Made by a program: the position numbers and the translations under genes. 64,000 nucleotides of DNA, from NCBI RefSeq assembly GCF_002374835.1, contig NZ_NWVD01000001.1, positions 124,001 through 188,000 of the forward strand, given 5' to 3'. Within the stretch, counting starts at the first letter, position 1; each line of letters begins with the position of its first letter. Shown here piece after piece: positions 62,285-64,000 of the stretch. Origin of the DNA: Sphingomonas ginsenosidimutans. GTDB lineage: Bacteria; Pseudomonadota; Alphaproteobacteria; Sphingomonadales; Sphingomonadaceae. The notes beneath the pieces were generated by a model, which saw nothing but the letters and a program-made list of their open reading frames with translations, had not been told where the DNA came from and searched no databases.

Positions 62285-62348
62285 GGTTGTTGCGTCCCCG
62301 GCCCCCCTCGGCCTAGCGTCGCCCCTATAACAGGGAGTTACGGGGACG

Positions 62349-63677
62349 ATGCTCAGGACGATCGCTACCGCCATGGTGCTGGCCATGGCCGCACCTGCCA
62401 TCGCGCAGCCGGCGGCGGCACCCGCCGCGGCCGCACCGGCGACGGTGACCTATATCCACGCCGGCGCGCTGCTCGACCGGCCGGGGCAGCCGCCGCGCGG
62501 CAACAGCACGATCGTGGTGCGCGACGGCAAGGTGGCGGAGATCCGCGACGGCTTCGTCGCGCCGCCCGCGGACGCCGCGCTGGTCGACCTGTCGCGTCGC
62601 TTCGTGATGCCGGGCATGATCGACATGCACGTCCATCTGTGGGGGATCGGCGGCGACCCGCTGCGCGAGCGGCTGGCGCGGATGACCACCGACGATGCCG
62701 ACGACATGATGACGAGCGTCGCCAATGCGCGCCGCACGCTGGAGGCGGGCTTCACCACGGTGCGCGACCTGGGCGGCAATGCGCGCGGCATCCGCGCGCT
62801 GCGCGACGCGATCGAGCGCGGCGACGTGGCGGGGCCAAGCATCGTCAACGCCGGGCAGATGATCTCGGTCAGCGGCGGGCATGGCGACGGCACCAATGGG
62901 CTGGCCGCCGAATGGGCCGATGCGGTCCATGCGCACCAGCTGAACGTGTGCGACGGCGCCGACGACTGTCGTCGCGCGGTGCGCCGCCAGGTCGGGCTGG
63001 GCGCGCAGGTCATCAAGTTCGCGGCGACCGGCGGCGTGCTGTCGAACGTCGCGGGCGGGCTGGGCCGCGCGATGACGCCCGAGGAGATGCGCGCGATCGT
63101 CGAGACCGCGCACGCGCTGGGGCGCAAGGCGACCGCGCACAGCCATGCCGCAGAGGGTACGCGCGCGGCGCTGGAGGCCGGGGTCGATTCGGTCGAGCAC
63201 GCCAGCTATCTGGACGACGACACGATCCGGCTGTTCAAGGCCAAGGGCGCCTGGCTGGTGCCGACCGAGATCGCGCCGATCGCCGCACTGGCGCAGGCGC
63301 GTTCGGGTGCGCTGCCGCCCGCCACCATCCCCAAGGCGGAGGCCGCCGCCGCGGCGATGCACGCCAGCCACAAGCGCGCCTTCGCGGCGGGGGTGAAGTT
63401 CGCGTTCGGCACCGATACCGGCGTGTCGAAGCACGGCGACAACGCCACCGAGTTCGCGCAGCTGATCGACCTGGGCATGACGCCCGCGCAGGCGATCCGC
63501 AGCGCCACGGTCGACGCCGCCGACCTGCTGGGACGTGACGACGTGGGGCTGCTGGCGCCGGGCAAGCGCGCCGACATCATCGCCGTCACCGGTTCGCCGC
63601 TGGAGGACGTCACGCGGCTGGAGCATGTCGATTTCGTCATGCACCGCGGGGTGGTGGCCAAACGACCTGCCGCGTAA
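62349..63677 (+). CDS. Secreted amidohydrolase (imidazolonepropionase/prolidase-like)
   Basis: 442 residues with a signal peptide (residues 1-19, APAIAQ). Metal ligands: HVH in MIDMHVHLWG, a Lys in QVIKFAATGG that would be carbamylated, His in ATAHSHAAEG and VEHASYL, and Asp in FGTDTGVSKHG. This binuclear amidohydrolase subtype includes Xaa-Arg/Lys dipeptidases and similar enzymes; the exact substrate is unknown. Periplasmic. Confidence 0.85.
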   Translation: MLRTIATAMVLAMAAPAIAQPAAAPAAAAPATVTYIHAGALLDRPGQPPRGNSTIVVRDGKVAEIRDGFVAPPADAALVDLSRRFVMPGMIDMHVHLWGIGGDPLRERLARMTTDDADDMMTSVANARRTLEAGFTTVRDLGGNARGIRALRDAIERGDVAGPSIVNAGQMISVSGGHGDGTNGLAAEWADAVHAHQLNVCDGADDCRRAVRRQVGLGAQVIKFAATGGVLSNVAGGLGRAMTPEEMRAIVETAHALGRKATAHSHAAEGTRAALEAGVDSVEHASYLDDDTIRLFKAKGAWLVPTEIAPIAALAQARSGALPPATIPKAEAAAAAMHASHKRAFAAGVKFAFGTDTGVSKHGDNATEFAQLIDLGMTPAQAIRSATVDAADLLGRDDVGLLAPGKRADIIAVTGSPLEDVTRLEHVDFVMHRGVVAKRPAA

Positions 63678-63688
63678 GGCTTGAGCCC

Positions 63689-63716
63689 GGCGGCGCGGGA
63701 CGATAGACGCGCCGCC
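63689..63716 (+). terminator. Hairpin after the amidohydrolase gene
   Basis: GGCGGCGCG (63689-63697) and CGCGCCGCC (63708-63716), a perfect 9-base stem with a 10-base loop, 11 bases after the stop. There is no T-run, so termination may be Rho-assisted. Confidence 0.45.
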
Positions 63717-63808
63717 GCACCGGACAATCGGGGTTTCATGACGCCGTCCGCCGCAAGCGCGATTCGCGCCCGGCACGGGCGGCGTCCGGCATTTGGGGAC
63801 GATGGCAC

Positions 63809-64000
63809 ATGGCGGAAGAACGTGGCGAAGGCATGGGTGGCGGGCATGTGGCGGCCGACGAGCTGCGGCTGCTGATCGAACGCGCGGAGCGGCTGGAAGA
63901 AGAGAAGAAGGGCATCGCCGACGACATCAAGGACGTCATGGCGGAGGCCAAGAGCCGCGGCTACGACGCCAAGGCGATCCGCAAGATCCTGCAGATCCGC
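63809..64000 (+). CDS. gapR: GapR-family DNA-binding protein (DUF2312), N-terminal part
   Basis: 64 residues before the right edge. After a short linker, the coiled-coil typical of GapR starts ([20 protein letters not shown], then [20 protein letters not shown] and RKIL). GapR is a conserved alphaproteobacterial nucleoid protein that binds overtwisted, AT-rich DNA ahead of forks and RNA polymerase. The ATG at 63809 is used; ATG 63802 is out of frame. Confidence 0.9.
   Translation, partial: MAEERGEGMGGGHVAADELRLLIERAERLEEEKKGIADDIKDVMAEAKSRGYDAKAIRKILQIR

Overview
The DNA is very GC-rich and packed with TonB-dependent receptors, an intact Kdp system, a DUF1244 gene and a GapR (DUF2312) gene. 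This points to an alphaproteobacterium, most likely Sphingomonas or a close relative, and chromosomal rather than plasmid DNA. I saw no tRNA, rRNA, CRISPR array, transposase or phage gene.

Region 1 (1-13473), periplasmic amine oxidation. A TetR regulator (9960-10619), an MFS transporter, a complete TTQ amine dehydrogenase set in the order heavy chain-mauE-mauD-light chain-monohaem cytochrome c (8630 down to 5200), and a quinohaemoprotein amine dehydrogenase set qhpA-D-C-B-G (5080 down to the left edge) all lie on the minus strand. Divergent from the TetR gene are the two subunits of a periplasmic molybdenum hydroxylase (10793-13473), well placed to oxidise the aldehydes released by amine oxidation. 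Three promoters (before qhpA, before the TTQ heavy chain and before the molybdenum enzyme) share one module: a TTGACG -35 box, a 17-base spacer, and a 14-base TetR-like dyad at an identical offset. This apparent regulon of two chemically different protein-derived quinone dehydrogenases is the most unusual thing in the window.

Region 2 (13542-32250), galactoside use. It holds a signal-bearing GH36 alpha-galactosidase, a TonB-dependent receptor, galactose mutarotase, an ABC sugar importer, an SDR (candidate galactose dehydrogenase), an SMP-30 lactonase, galactonate dehydratase, KDGal kinase and KDPGal aldolase. Together these form an oxidative (De Ley-Doudoroff) route from alpha-galactosides to pyruvate and glyceraldehyde 3-phosphate. 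A FadR-type GntR regulator sits inside. An AT-rich motif with a TATGA core occurs in every promoter gap of the cluster. A penicillin-acylase-family hydrolase and an M24-fold protein share one of these promoters.

Region 3 (32275-41189): an outer-membrane TorF/Gcw_chp-type protein, a 27-residue membrane peptide, kdpFABC and kdpDE, all on the minus strand, with tandem OmpR-type repeats upstream.

Region 4 (41231-51192), beta-hexosaminide use: GH20 hexosaminidase, GH3 glycosidase and a thioesterase on the minus strand; a TonB-dependent receptor and a NagX-like acyltransferase on the plus strand.

Region 5 (51203-59061): a TPR-sulfotransferase, a small UvrB/UvrC-motif protein, a cytochrome P450/TonB receptor pair with a divergent TetR gene, and an EthD/epoxide-hydrolase pair behind a strong palindrome.

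Region 6 (59134-64000), mostly housekeeping: an outer-membrane beta-barrel protein, an HNH nuclease, pyruvate kinase, DUF1244, a secreted amidohydrolase and the start of gapR at the right edge. No gene-free stretch exceeds 300 bases.
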